From UBA1731 sp045595285 (GTDB lineage: Bacteria; Verrucomicrobiota; Kiritimatiellia; RFP12; UBA1067): a stretch of 64,000 nt of DNA. Below, in pieces: positions 26,037 through 34,584 of this stretch. A program made the translations under genes and the position numbers. The stretch spans positions 1-64,000 of the forward strand of contig JAZOAC010000138.1 of NCBI GenBank assembly GCA_045595285.1. The letters run 5' to 3'. The notes under the pieces were generated by a model. That model ran no database searches, was not told where the DNA came from, and worked only from the letters and a program-made list of their open reading frames with translations. How positions within the stretch are numbered: the first letter of the stretch is position 1; each line of letters opens with the position of its first letter.

Positions 26037-26303
26037 TCACCGTAAAATCATGTACATTCCTATGGGCTTGCTTGCATCAAGACCAGAAGTGTTGGATTCC
26101 TCGCGACTCACGCCCGAAAACCAGACTTCCGTTTCAGCCTGACACATCCCGCTTGCTCTGCCCGACAGAAGCAGATCCGTGGCATCGGAGTTTCCGGGAT
26201 AGGAAACGGTTAGAGTGGGTTCTTGCCGCAGATAAACATAGTCTTCGGCATAAAGCATCATGGAAATGAACGCCGCAGCCGCGATTGACACAAGTTTTCT
26301 CAT
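26037..26303 (-). CDS. Small secreted protein of unknown function (88 aa)
   Basis: 88 residues. The ATG at 26303 has an ideal AAGGAGG eight bases upstream, and the N-terminus MRKLVSIAAAAFISMMLYAEDYVYLRQ is a clean signal peptide, leaving about 70 residues with SDATDLLLSGR and EVWFSGVSREESN. It could be a single small beta-domain or the remnant of a larger surface protein. It lies 26 bp after the GH43-GH2-GH43 stop and 25 bp before the SUMF1-like start, so it is within the operon. Confidence 0.7.
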   Translation of the reverse strand: MRKLVSIAAAAFISMMLYAEDYVYLRQEPTLTVSYPGNSDATDLLLSGRASGMCQAETEVWFSGVSREESNTSGLDASKPIGMYMILR

Positions 26304-26329
26304 CAAGGTTGCCTCCTTATTTTATCGTT

Positions 26330-29300
26330 TCATTTGGGCTGATGCACAACCAATCCGTCATTGGTATCATCAACATCAAAGAATGCAATGCGCTCATATC
26401 CACGGCGTTCCGGCTGATGGATCACCAGCTTGAGCTGGCCCTCAAATGTGCGGAACAGCATGCCGTGTCCGCCGTTCTTCTCGAAGATAGGCCGCTGATT
26501 GATCCACGGCCCCTCGGCTCTGCCACTCGCGGATTCGCAGCTGAATACAGTGTAGTTCTTGTTGTAGAACGGACTCCAGATCATGTACAGTTTTCCAGTC
26601 TTGGGGGATCGGTAGCAGAAGCACCCGTCAGTCACGTGTCCGGCGCCAGGTCCGGCGGCGCGAGACTCGAAAAGCACTTTGGGCTCGCCTATGAAGCGGG
26701 AAAGATCGGGCGACATCTCCGCAATGTCGATGCGCCCCCACTTCGTCTGAGGCCATTCATGACAAAACACCATGTAGGGTTTGTCCTGATCGACAACGAG
26801 CGAACCGTCTATCGCCATCCATTTGCGCGGTGTGAGCGAGCCATCGGCAACCGGCACGAACGGCCCTAAAGGAGAATCGGATTTATAGACCCAGGTTCCG
26901 CGCCGGACAAGCCCGAGATTGTCTTTTGGCTTCCAGTTCGGATCGTCGGTCATGACCTTGATGTCATCGTCCGGCGACGGATGGAATGAAAGCGTAGTGA
27001 AAAGATAATACTTTCCTTTATATTTGTGCAGCTCTGGCGCCCACACCGTGCGGCAGCGCAGATTGGTAGGAACGCTCATCACCTCCTTGAGCGGCGACCA
27101 GGTTTCCAGATCCTTGGAAGTGCGCACGTTTACGCCGCGCGCGAACGGCACGTCGAAATACGGCGACTTGGTTTCGTAAAGATAGTACGTCTTCGTCTCG
27201 GGGTCGGCGAATACGTACGGGTCGCGGATGCGGAACTCGCTGCGGTGCACGGGGCGCTTGTACTGCGCCTCAAGAGCCTCCAGGCTTTTGACAACACCAT
27301 CCGGATCCGAGGTGCGGATGTACTTTGCCCCGAGTTCGACCGCCGCCTGCACATCGACAAGATTGGTGCAGTTGAATATCATCTTTACGCCGAAATCATG
27401 GAGCGGAATGTCGAAAGCATCACCGAGCACGGCGGAGGTCTCGACATATTCGGCACCCGCCTCGATAGCGCGGTTTGCATGGGACTTCCATTCTAGACGG
27501 AACGGACGCGAGCGTATCTCACGCAATTCATCGACAATCTTACGGTCTTTGACCCTGACTAGCGACTCCTCGGGCTTTTCAGGAGCCAACCAGGTTGCCG
27601 AAGCGCGAAATTCGCCGGCACGAAGTTCAATCACATTGCACCCGTTCTTAAGGTGCACGCCTTTCCATTCAACCACCTTCACGGAATCCGGTCCGGCCAC
27701 CCCTATCTTCTCACCATTGACATAAAGTGCGACATCGCCGACATTGGAAAAGCCGGTTATATCTACGCGCATTGCATCGGCGCGAACCATCCGCGAACCG
27801 CAAAGATGCAAAACCTGATCAGAACTCCAGTTGGCCTTATAGAACCAAAACGCATCCTTGCGCGTTTTATGGTCGCGGCAGACAAGACCTTTATCGTTTA
27901 TGCCGTCATGATCGCCTTCCGTGCGGTTATCTGCGGCCGTATCGAACATCATCCACGCGAAGGTCCCCCACACGCCGGGATTCCCCTTCATCTGGCGATA
28001 GGCGGCAATATGGTGGCGCGTCTGATATTCCTCGGGGTGGAAACGCGCGGAAGTGCGCGGACGCTTCACCGGATTGGTGTGGTGATATACCGACGCCCCG
28101 GCACCGTATTCGCTCACCGCCACCGCTTTGCGGCCTGACGCCGCAATGTGGCGTTTGATCTCCGCCGCATGACCGGAGGACTCGCCGCGCGACCATCCGG
28201 GATAGATGTTTATTCCCAGCGCGTCGGGTACGCGGTTCAAGGCCATCTGGTCGATGCGGCAGGTGGCGGCCACCATCGGCCGTTTCGGATCAAGCCCTCG
28301 CAGAATCCCCCTCGCGTCGCGCAGGAGCTTAAGCGTAAACGGCTCGTCTTTGCGGTCGACATGCAGTTCGTTGTATAAGCTCCACATCACAATCGACGGA
28401 TGATTGCCGAGCTGCGCCTGCATTTCCCGGAGACACCGGAGATAATTTTCCCGATATGCCTCGGTAGGCGAAACAAAATCCGTGGCCGGCAGTTCGCACC
28501 AGGCGAGAAGTCCCTGCCGGTCGCACTCGGCGTACAGATTGTCGCTATGGGGGTAGTGGGCCGTTCTCACGCCGTCCGCACCCATTTCCTTAATCAGCGC
28601 AACCGCCTCGCGTTCGTCTTCGCGTGAAAGCGCCCAGCCTTTGCCCTTCTTATCCTGATGGTAATTGACCGCGCGGATCTGCCGCTTTTTGCCGTTGAGA
28701 TAAAAGTGTCCGTCGGCGCGAAATTCCGCAGTGCGGAAACCAAACTGCGTTTCAACCATATCAACCCACGTACCTTGGCGGACGGTCGTGCGCAAAGTGT
28801 AGAGATTGGGAGTTTCCGGCGACCAGAGTTTCGGCGAAGGAACGGTAAGCGTATCGCCCTCCGCCCGGATGCCCGTTCCGGCGATTTCATGTTCTACAAC
28901 CGCGTCATCAGCTCCGGAAACGAGCGTTTTTATCTTGACCCGCCCGCTCTTCGCGTCGGCCGATATCGCCACTCCGGGGCCTCCGTGCACGGTCGGGTCG
29001 ATGCACACCGGATCGGTTTCGATAAGACGCACTTCCCGGTAGAGCCCCCCGAAAACCGTATAGTCGGCGGCGTTCGGCAGATCGTCGAAATCATAGTAGT
29101 TGTCGACGACGATATCGAGCATATTCGGTCCGTTCGGGCGCATCCATTTCGTAAGTTCAAAACAAAAACCGGTAACCGAACCTTTATGGCGGCCTACAGT
29201 CTCGCCGTTGACCGCCACCGTCGCATTTACAGCCGCGCCGCCGCACTTGACGAAAAGTCTGCGCCCGGGAGCGATATCGGGAAGCCTCCGCGAATAAGTA

Positions 29301-30433
29301 ACGCTCCTCCTATCGATACCCGGCGCCCCGACGGAATTGTGGTGGTGGCGGTATTTAAGCCCGTTAGGACCGTCGGCGCCGTCATCCGCGTTCCATGTGT
29401 GAGGCACTGTAACCGCCTCTCCGTCGGCCGTCCAGCCGTGCGTGAGCACTATTTCCCTGCGTCCGGGGCTTGCGGGCATGGAAGAACGGACAAGACGGAG
29501 GGTGCCGTCCATATCTTCGACATCAAAGAGCTTCATCCGCTCATACGGTGTTTTATTGGGCTGGTGCAATGTAAGTTTGAGTTTGCCGTCAAAGGTCTTG
29601 AAAAGCATACCGTGTCCACCGTCGCGCCCGAAAAGCACGGAATCCTTTGTCCACGGGCCGGTCAGCCGACCGGAGGAGGATGTCCGGTTTAGCACGCAAT
29701 ATCCCTTGCCTTTTACAACGTTCGACCAGATCATATGAAGCGTGCCGCCTTTATCCGAACGGAAGAAAAACGGACCGTCGGTGACGCGGCCGGCGCCGGG
29801 CATTGCATCCGCTGCGGCAAACATGACAACCGGCTCGGAAGCAAGGCCCGAAAAATCCTCTTTCAGTTCCGCGTAACACATCCGCCCGATTTTCGTCTGC
29901 ACCCATTCATGGCAGAAAACGATGTAGGGCTTGCCGTTTTCGACCACCAGCGTTCCATCGAGGCATACCCAGTCCTTCGGCGTCACCGGACCGTTGGAAA
30001 CGGGGCGAAATTCTCCGTCGGGAGTATACGAACTGAAAATCCATGTCCCGCGAGGGTGCAGTCTACGGATATCCACTCCATCGGCCATGGGTTTTACCTC
30101 CCGCACGCCGTTCTCCTCGGTGATGGTGACAAAAAGGTAGTACTTACCATTGTACTTATGAACTTCCGGCGCCCAGACCGCAGTACACTTCACCCCGGCG
30201 GGAATCGAAAGCACCCGCTTCTTTTCCGTCCACGTCTCGAGATCGCGGCTTGTACGCACAAACACTCCATCGCCGCCGCTCCAAGGCTTGGATTCATAAA
30301 GATAGTAAATCCCGCCTTCGGGCACGACGAACGGATCTCGGATCTGGAAATCACCGCGTTGGACAGCCGAAGCAGCCAATGCGCACAAGGCGAGCAAAGC
30401 TGAAGAGAATATCTTTTTCATCTTGATGTACAT
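26330..30433 (-). CDS. Secreted GH43-GH2-GH43 multimodular glycosidase
   Basis: 1367 residues from the ATG at 30433 (AGGAGAAACAAGC before it); the ATG at 30421 overlapping the previous stop is the alternative. A signal peptide is followed by GH43 copy 1 (about 20-320: QIRDPFV, VWAPEVHKYNGKYYLF, VTDGPFF), then GH2 (about 324-985) with acid/base E689 in MWSLYNELH and nucleophile E775 in VSEYGAG. Residues 985-1060 resemble the C-terminal half of a GDPD barrel (AIEAGAEYVET, AVELGAKYIRTSDPDG). GH43 copy 2 (about 1062-1367: RIRDPYV, VWAPELHKYKGKYYLF) ends it. Likely activities are arabinosidase or xylosidase plus beta-galactosidase-like. The frame extends upstream only as a shadow of the epimerase gene. 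Confidence 0.85.
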   Translation of the reverse strand: MYIKMKKIFSSALLALCALAASAVQRGDFQIRDPFVVPEGGIYYLYESKPWSGGDGVFVRTSRDLETWTEKKRVLSIPAGVKCTAVWAPEVHKYNGKYYLFVTITEENGVREVKPMADGVDIRRLHPRGTWIFSSYTPDGEFRPVSNGPVTPKDWVCLDGTLVVENGKPYIVFCHEWVQTKIGRMCYAELKEDFSGLASEPVVMFAAADAMPGAGRVTDGPFFFRSDKGGTLHMIWSNVVKGKGYCVLNRTSSSGRLTGPWTKDSVLFGRDGGHGMLFKTFDGKLKLTLHQPNKTPYERMKLFDVEDMDGTLRLVRSSMPASPGRREIVLTHGWTADGEAVTVPHTWNADDGADGPNGLKYRHHHNSVGAPGIDRRSVTYSRRLPDIAPGRRLFVKCGGAAVNATVAVNGETVGRHKGSVTGFCFELTKWMRPNGPNMLDIVVDNYYDFDDLPNAADYTVFGGLYREVRLIETDPVCIDPTVHGGPGVAISADAKSGRVKIKTLVSGADDAVVEHEIAGTGIRAEGDTLTVPSPKLWSPETPNLYTLRTTVRQGTWVDMVETQFGFRTAEFRADGHFYLNGKKRQIRAVNYHQDKKGKGWALSREDEREAVALIKEMGADGVRTAHYPHSDNLYAECDRQGLLAWCELPATDFVSPTEAYRENYLRCLREMQAQLGNHPSIVMWSLYNELHVDRKDEPFTLKLLRDARGILRGLDPKRPMVAATCRIDQMALNRVPDALGINIYPGWSRGESSGHAAEIKRHIAASGRKAVAVSEYGAGASVYHHTNPVKRPRTSARFHPEEYQTRHHIAAYRQMKGNPGVWGTFAWMMFDTAADNRTEGDHDGINDKGLVCRDHKTRKDAFWFYKANWSSDQVLHLCGSRMVRADAMRVDITGFSNVGDVALYVNGEKIGVAGPDSVKVVEWKGVHLKNGCNVIELRAGEFRASATWLAPEKPEESLVRVKDRKIVDELREIRSRPFRLEWKSHANRAIEAGAEYVETSAVLGDAFDIPLHDFGVKMIFNCTNLVDVQAAVELGAKYIRTSDPDGVVKSLEALEAQYKRPVHRSEFRIRDPYVFADPETKTYYLYETKSPYFDVPFARGVNVRTSKDLETWSPLKEVMSVPTNLRCRTVWAPELHKYKGKYYLFTTLSFHPSPDDDIKVMTDDPNWKPKDNLGLVRRGTWVYKSDSPLGPFVPVADGSLTPRKWMAIDGSLVVDQDKPYMVFCHEWPQTKWGRIDIAEMSPDLSRFIGEPKVLFESRAAGPGAGHVTDGCFCYRSPKTGKLYMIWSPFYNKNYTVFSCESASGRAEGPWINQRPIFEKNGGHGMLFRTFEGQLKLVIHQPERRGYERIAFFDVDDTNDGLVVHQPK

Positions 30434-31617
30434 GCTTGTTTCTCCTGTATTTCCCGACAAAGTTTTTCCGAAATCATCAGCATTCTCGGCAGATGGAACG
30501 GCCCCTTGAAAAGATTCCCTTTCGCCGGCTGGGCCACGGTGCCGTCCCGATGGAGATATCCGAACCATTCCGGATATTCCCTGTCTTTGAGATGTTCCCA
30601 AGCCCAGTCGGAAACGAGCCTGAAACGTTCGAAGAACCGCTCCTCGCCCGTCAGCCGGTACGCCATCAGATTGGCGATCACCGCTTCGCACTGCGGCCAC
30701 CAGAACTTCATGTCCTGCTCGTAGCACTGGGGCGGGAATCCTTTGCAGTCCCGGAACGAAATGATTCCGCCGCCGCACTCGGAATCCCATCCCCAGTCCC
30801 AGGACCAATCGAGGATCTGAAGCGCCTTTTCCAAAAGCGTCCTGTCGCCCCGCGCGGAGGCGGCTTCCATAAGGAACCAGCTTGTTTCGATGGCATGACC
30901 GGGATTGATCGTGCGTCCGGCGATCGTGTCGATGAATTCGCCGTTCGGGCCGACAGTCTCGAGTACGCACTTGAACTCCGGATGGACAAAGTAGCGCAGA
31001 AGTTCATCAATGGATTCGTCAATCTGTTCATCAAGCGCCGGATCATTCGAAACATGCTTGAGCACATTCGCGACGTTGATGAGAATCATCGTCAGCGAAT
31101 GTCCGCGCGTGGCCATGGCCGGCTCGTACTTGACCGGCGTCATCGCCGGATCGTCCCTGAAAGCGCGTATGCGGCGGAAGAGGTCCATAGCCCTTTGGGC
31201 CGCCGCACGGTCACCGGAGGCGAGCGAATACTCCGCAAGTGCAATCGTGGCGAAGCATTCGGAGAAAAGGTACCGACGCATCCTGAGCGGCGTTCCGTCC
31301 GCCATGACTTCGAAATACATGCGTCCGCGGTCATCGAAGCATGTACTCTCGAAGAAGTCAATCGTCGATTTGGCAGCCTCGAGCCATTCGCGGTTTTTAT
31401 CGACGTTGTTGCATGCATACGAAAGGATGTAGGCGAATCGCCCCTGGAACCAGACGCTTTTCGTCGGATCCATAAGCTTTCCGTCGCGGTCGAGACAGGT
31501 GTATACGCCGCCGTGGACGCGGTCGAAGCCGTACTTCATCCAGAACGGCATCACATTCCCGAGAAGCTCTTCTCTGCACTTCCCGCCGAATTCCTTTATT
31601 AGATTCTCTTTTCCCAT
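30418..31617 (-). CDS. N-acylglucosamine 2-epimerase (AGE) family protein
   Basis: 399 residues from the ATG at 31617; a TTG 24 bases upstream is in frame but overlaps the porter gene. The (alpha/alpha)6 barrel pattern is clear: MKYGFDRVHGGVYTCLDRDG, KSVWFQGRFAYILS, YLFSECFATIALAEY, NPGHAIETSWFLMEA and KFWWPQCEAVIANL. The His of the NPGHAIET motif and the Trp-rich lining match AGE, cellobiose 2-epimerase and mannose isomerase. It has no signal peptide and is cytoplasmic, so it probably epimerises a sugar imported by the adjacent porter. Its stop overlaps the next gene's start region. Confidence 0.85.
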   Translation of the reverse strand: MGKENLIKEFGGKCREELLGNVMPFWMKYGFDRVHGGVYTCLDRDGKLMDPTKSVWFQGRFAYILSYACNNVDKNREWLEAAKSTIDFFESTCFDDRGRMYFEVMADGTPLRMRRYLFSECFATIALAEYSLASGDRAAAQRAMDLFRRIRAFRDDPAMTPVKYEPAMATRGHSLTMILINVANVLKHVSNDPALDEQIDESIDELLRYFVHPEFKCVLETVGPNGEFIDTIAGRTINPGHAIETSWFLMEAASARGDRTLLEKALQILDWSWDWGWDSECGGGIISFRDCKGFPPQCYEQDMKFWWPQCEAVIANLMAYRLTGEERFFERFRLVSDWAWEHLKDREYPEWFGYLHRDGTVAQPAKGNLFKGPFHLPRMLMISEKLCREIQEKQACTSR

Positions 31618-31630
31618 TTTCGGCCGATTC

Positions 31631-32869
31631 TCAATTCTCAACTATGCTCTGTCCTTTTGTCTCCGGCATATATACGATTGCCCATATCATTTCAAGAAGC
31701 ATCATCGCGGCAAAAAACGCAAACGCATAGGTGCCGGTACGGGCGACAGCGACAGGGAAAAACCAAGACACGAGCATGCACATCACCCAGTGCACCATGC
31801 CGCCGAAACTCTGACCCTTGGCGCGCACATCAGGCGGAAAGATCTCGGAAATGAACACCCATATCACTGCACTTGCCGAGAACGCAACCGCCGCTATGAA
31901 TCCATATACTCCCGTCATGGCAAGCCACGGTGTGCAGGCGTCGCCAAGCGAAACCTGCCACGCGACAATTCCATGCATGGCCGCCATCGCCGCACATCCG
32001 GATATGAGCAGAGGACGCCGCCCGAAACGGTCTATAAGGAAAAACGCCGCTACGGTGAAAACAAGATTCACGACACCGACCCCAATTGTGCCGGCCAGGG
32101 ACACAAGCGCACTCCCGTCACCAAAGATCATCTTGAAAATCCGCGGCGCATAGTAGTTCACGGCATTCACGCCCGAAAGCTGGCTGAAGAACGCCACCGT
32201 GAAGCAAAGCACTATCGGCCGCAGATTCCGGCGGACGAAAAGCGGCGCGGAAGCCTTGACGCGCGACTGATGGGGGCTTTCCGGCACGAACACAAGCGCA
32301 GCGATATACATAAGGGCGGGAATGCACTCCACTCCAAGCATCGAACGCCAGACAACGGCGGACGAGCAGGGAAGATATCGGGCGACACAGTAGTTGGACA
32401 CGTACGAGACGACAATTCCGAGGACTATGCAAAACTGATTGACCAGCACAAGCCTTCCCCTGAGATGCGCCGGGGCGATTTCGGCGATGTACATGGGAAC
32501 TGCAACAGAGACCCCTCCGATGGCAATGCCGCCGATGAAGCGCATCCATCCCAAAACGTGAGGTCCGGCCAAGCCCGATGGCGTCAGCGCACATCCCGCC
32601 GCCGAGACAAAAAAGAGAGCGCCCATCCACATCAGCGTAGACTTGCGCCCGATCCGGTCGCACATGCGACCGGCTGCAAGAGCACCGAAAACCGTACCGA
32701 AAAGCGCTCCCGCGACCACCAGTCCGTGCCAGACGGGCGCAAGAGAGAATTCTCGCTGAATGGCCTCTTCGCAGCCCGATATCACACCGGTGTCAAAACC
32801 GAAGAGCAATCCACCCAGCGAAACCGCCGAAGTTATGAAGTAAAGGGCTTTTCCGTGAATTCCCGGCAT
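31631..32869 (-). CDS. MFS sugar porter (XylE/GLUT-like)
   Basis: 412 residues, shorter than the usual 450-490. Twelve hydrophobic segments; the sugar-porter signatures are present: GLLFGFDTGVISG in helix 1, GRMCDRIGRKSTL in loop 2-3, GVSVAVPMYIAEIAPAHLRG, VFVPESPH, FSQLSGVNAVNYYAPRIF, LIDRFGRRPLL and MPETKG at the end. The loop after PESPH is much reduced. It imports a monosaccharide by proton symport or facilitated diffusion. It sits between the secreted GH67/GH20-like gene and the epimerase. Confidence 0.9.
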   Translation of the reverse strand: MPGIHGKALYFITSAVSLGGLLFGFDTGVISGCEEAIQREFSLAPVWHGLVVAGALFGTVFGALAAGRMCDRIGRKSTLMWMGALFFVSAAGCALTPSGLAGPHVLGWMRFIGGIAIGGVSVAVPMYIAEIAPAHLRGRLVLVNQFCIVLGIVVSYVSNYCVARYLPCSSAVVWRSMLGVECIPALMYIAALVFVPESPHQSRVKASAPLFVRRNLRPIVLCFTVAFFSQLSGVNAVNYYAPRIFKMIFGDGSALVSLAGTIGVGVVNLVFTVAAFFLIDRFGRRPLLISGCAAMAAMHGIVAWQVSLGDACTPWLAMTGVYGFIAAVAFSASAVIWVFISEIFPPDVRAKGQSFGGMVHWVMCMLVSWFFPVAVARTGTYAFAFFAAMMLLEMIWAIVYMPETKGQSIVEN

Positions 32870-32890
32870 TTCAAATTCTCCTGTCCTGCA

Positions 32891-34402
32891 TCACCTTTTG
32901 CTCCGGAGTTTTGCACGCAGTACAACATCCTCATACGAATCACTGGTACTCCAGAACATTTCGGCCTGCACCACGGTGGAATAACGGAATGGCGGATTGT
33001 ATTCGGTCACAAGATTGAGTTCCTTGGGCTGACGTTTTCCGTCGCGTATGTGGCGCAGCAGATCGTAGGCTTTGCGGCCGTGAAGGAACCATTCGGCATC
33101 GTACCAGTGCTGCATCGTGTCGGACATCCTGCGGTCCTGGTCAAGAAGCTCGTCGCCTGCGCATCCAAGCATGTAAGGCCCGGGCTGATGCGCCCAAGTG
33201 CGCCAGTCCTGGCGGACCTGGCATTTCCAGACAAGGCCCACCGTATCCGAAGCGGAAAGTATCTCATCGACGAAAGCCGTGTTCGGCGGGCGGAATTTGG
33301 CGGGCGGCTCGGGCCGTTCAAAAAACGGAAAACCTCCGCAGTTCTCCCAAAGGATCTCCACCGCAGGATCGGTCTTTGCAATTTCATGCACATCCTTCTT
33401 GACGGAATCGGCATGAAGCCCGAACACTATGTCCGTCGAAGGCGACACTGCACGGATCCTGGACGAAACGTCGTTGACAAGCTCGACCACCATTGACGCT
33501 ATGCTGCGATCCCGCACGCGGGAATTGCCCTGCTCCGTGAAGCTCTGGAAGTATATGCCGTCCCCGCCAAGCGGACGCCACACGGAATTCCATTCCGCGA
33601 ATATCGAGTCGCCAAGGGCCTTCAGGCTTGTGGCCTTCTCCGAACTCTCCGCGCAGTTCACCGCCCAGCCCCAGGCAAAGCCCCAATACACCTCTATGCC
33701 CCAGCTGTGCGCGAAATCGACAACCTCGCGTGCGTTCAAAGGCGGATATTCGTTCCAGAGAATGACGCGCGTAAGACGCAACCTCGCCATCTCACGGAAG
33801 AACTGACGATAGTCGTCAATGACATGCCCCCACGTAAAAAGGCTGCGCACCGGGGTTTCAGGCCGTACGCGGCGCTCATACGGCTTGGTCTTCTTCCAGG
33901 AGAAGAATGTGCGGGTGGATATGCTGTTCGGGTAGCGCAGCAATGCCGCGCGCATCTCATGAATCCCCACATCGGCAAAATCGAACGCCGCCCAGAGTAC
34001 GGCGGAGGGCGTGTCTCCGGCGAGCAGGATGATGCGCTTTTCCCCTTCCATGAAAGCCTTGACCACATAGCCGCCGGATGGGACAGCCTCCTGCTTCAGA
34101 TATCGGCGCAATGTCGCATTCTCCGAAAGGCGGCCGATTACAATCATGTGCTTCCGGTCGATGGACTTTACGGAACCGCACTTTTCAAGAGGAAGCAGAA
34201 ACGAAGTAGTGGTCGTAGGGTCTCGCAATGACGGCGCCATGCACTCGGTCAACACCTCCAACGCACGTCCCTCCGGCCCTTCAGCCGACGAATACACGAC
34301 TTTCCAATCGTCACCGGCAACCTTAGGCGTTATCGGCGGCGCTGAAAACGCAGGTGCAGAAAGGAAACAAACCAATGCAAAAGAAAAAACATGTGTCTTC
34401 AT
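32891..34402 (-). CDS. Secreted GH67/GH20-like protein
   Basis: 503 residues with a signal peptide (MKTHVFSFALVCFLSAPAFSA). An N-terminal alpha/beta domain (about 30-165: KHMIVIGRLSENATLRRYL, ILLAGDTPSAVLWAAFDFAD) is the type placed before the barrel in GH67 and GH20 enzymes. The remainder is TIM-barrel-like (LTRVILWNEYPPLNAREVVDFAHSWGIEVYWGFAWGW, DGIYFQSFTEQGNS, ILWENCGGFPFF). No catalytic pair can be assigned with confidence, though E in FTEQG and E in LWENCG are candidates. It is the first gene of the glycan operon; the start lies 8 bp after an extended -10 without a ribosome site. Confidence 0.7.
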   Translation of the reverse strand: MKTHVFSFALVCFLSAPAFSAPPITPKVAGDDWKVVYSSAEGPEGRALEVLTECMAPSLRDPTTTTSFLLPLEKCGSVKSIDRKHMIVIGRLSENATLRRYLKQEAVPSGGYVVKAFMEGEKRIILLAGDTPSAVLWAAFDFADVGIHEMRAALLRYPNSISTRTFFSWKKTKPYERRVRPETPVRSLFTWGHVIDDYRQFFREMARLRLTRVILWNEYPPLNAREVVDFAHSWGIEVYWGFAWGWAVNCAESSEKATSLKALGDSIFAEWNSVWRPLGGDGIYFQSFTEQGNSRVRDRSIASMVVELVNDVSSRIRAVSPSTDIVFGLHADSVKKDVHEIAKTDPAVEILWENCGGFPFFERPEPPAKFRPPNTAFVDEILSASDTVGLVWKCQVRQDWRTWAHQPGPYMLGCAGDELLDQDRRMSDTMQHWYDAEWFLHGRKAYDLLRHIRDGKRQPKELNLVTEYNPPFRYSTVVQAEMFWSTSDSYEDVVLRAKLRSKR

Positions 34403-34410
34403 GGCGCGTG

Positions 34411-34419
34411 ATTATATCA
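34411..34419 (-). promoter_or_regulatory. Extended -10 promoter of the glycan operon
   Basis: TGATATAAT ends 8 bp before the ATG at 34402, with no convincing -35. It is the only promoter I see ahead of the seven closely packed genes down to 21750. Confidence 0.6.
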
Positions 34420-34497
34420 CAACATCAAGATTTAAAACTCACTTTACAAACAACAATAATCTCACGATTCTGGTAAAACGTCGTGTACGAAACAGAC

Positions 34498-34516
34498 GGA
34501 CACAAAGAATGTGTCC
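34498..34516. repeat. Small hairpin between the aldolase and glycan-operon genes
   Basis: GGACACA and TGTGTCC pair around a 5-nt loop. No T run follows on either strand. It lies 68 bp downstream of the class II aldolase stop and about 80 bp upstream of the operon promoter; a weak terminator or an operator are both possible. Confidence 0.35.
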
Positions 34517-34584
34517 TTAACCGTAGCGTAAAGCCGTAAGGTGACCAGTGATCAGACTCGGGCCGCGATATAAATAAAGGCAGG

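Noticed and set aside
30434..30970. N-terminal extension of the GH43-GH2-GH43 frame up to 30970
   Set aside because: These 179 codons lie opposite no stop but overlap the epimerase coding sequence in another frame and read as Arg/Gly-rich nonsense; the signal peptide starts at 30433.
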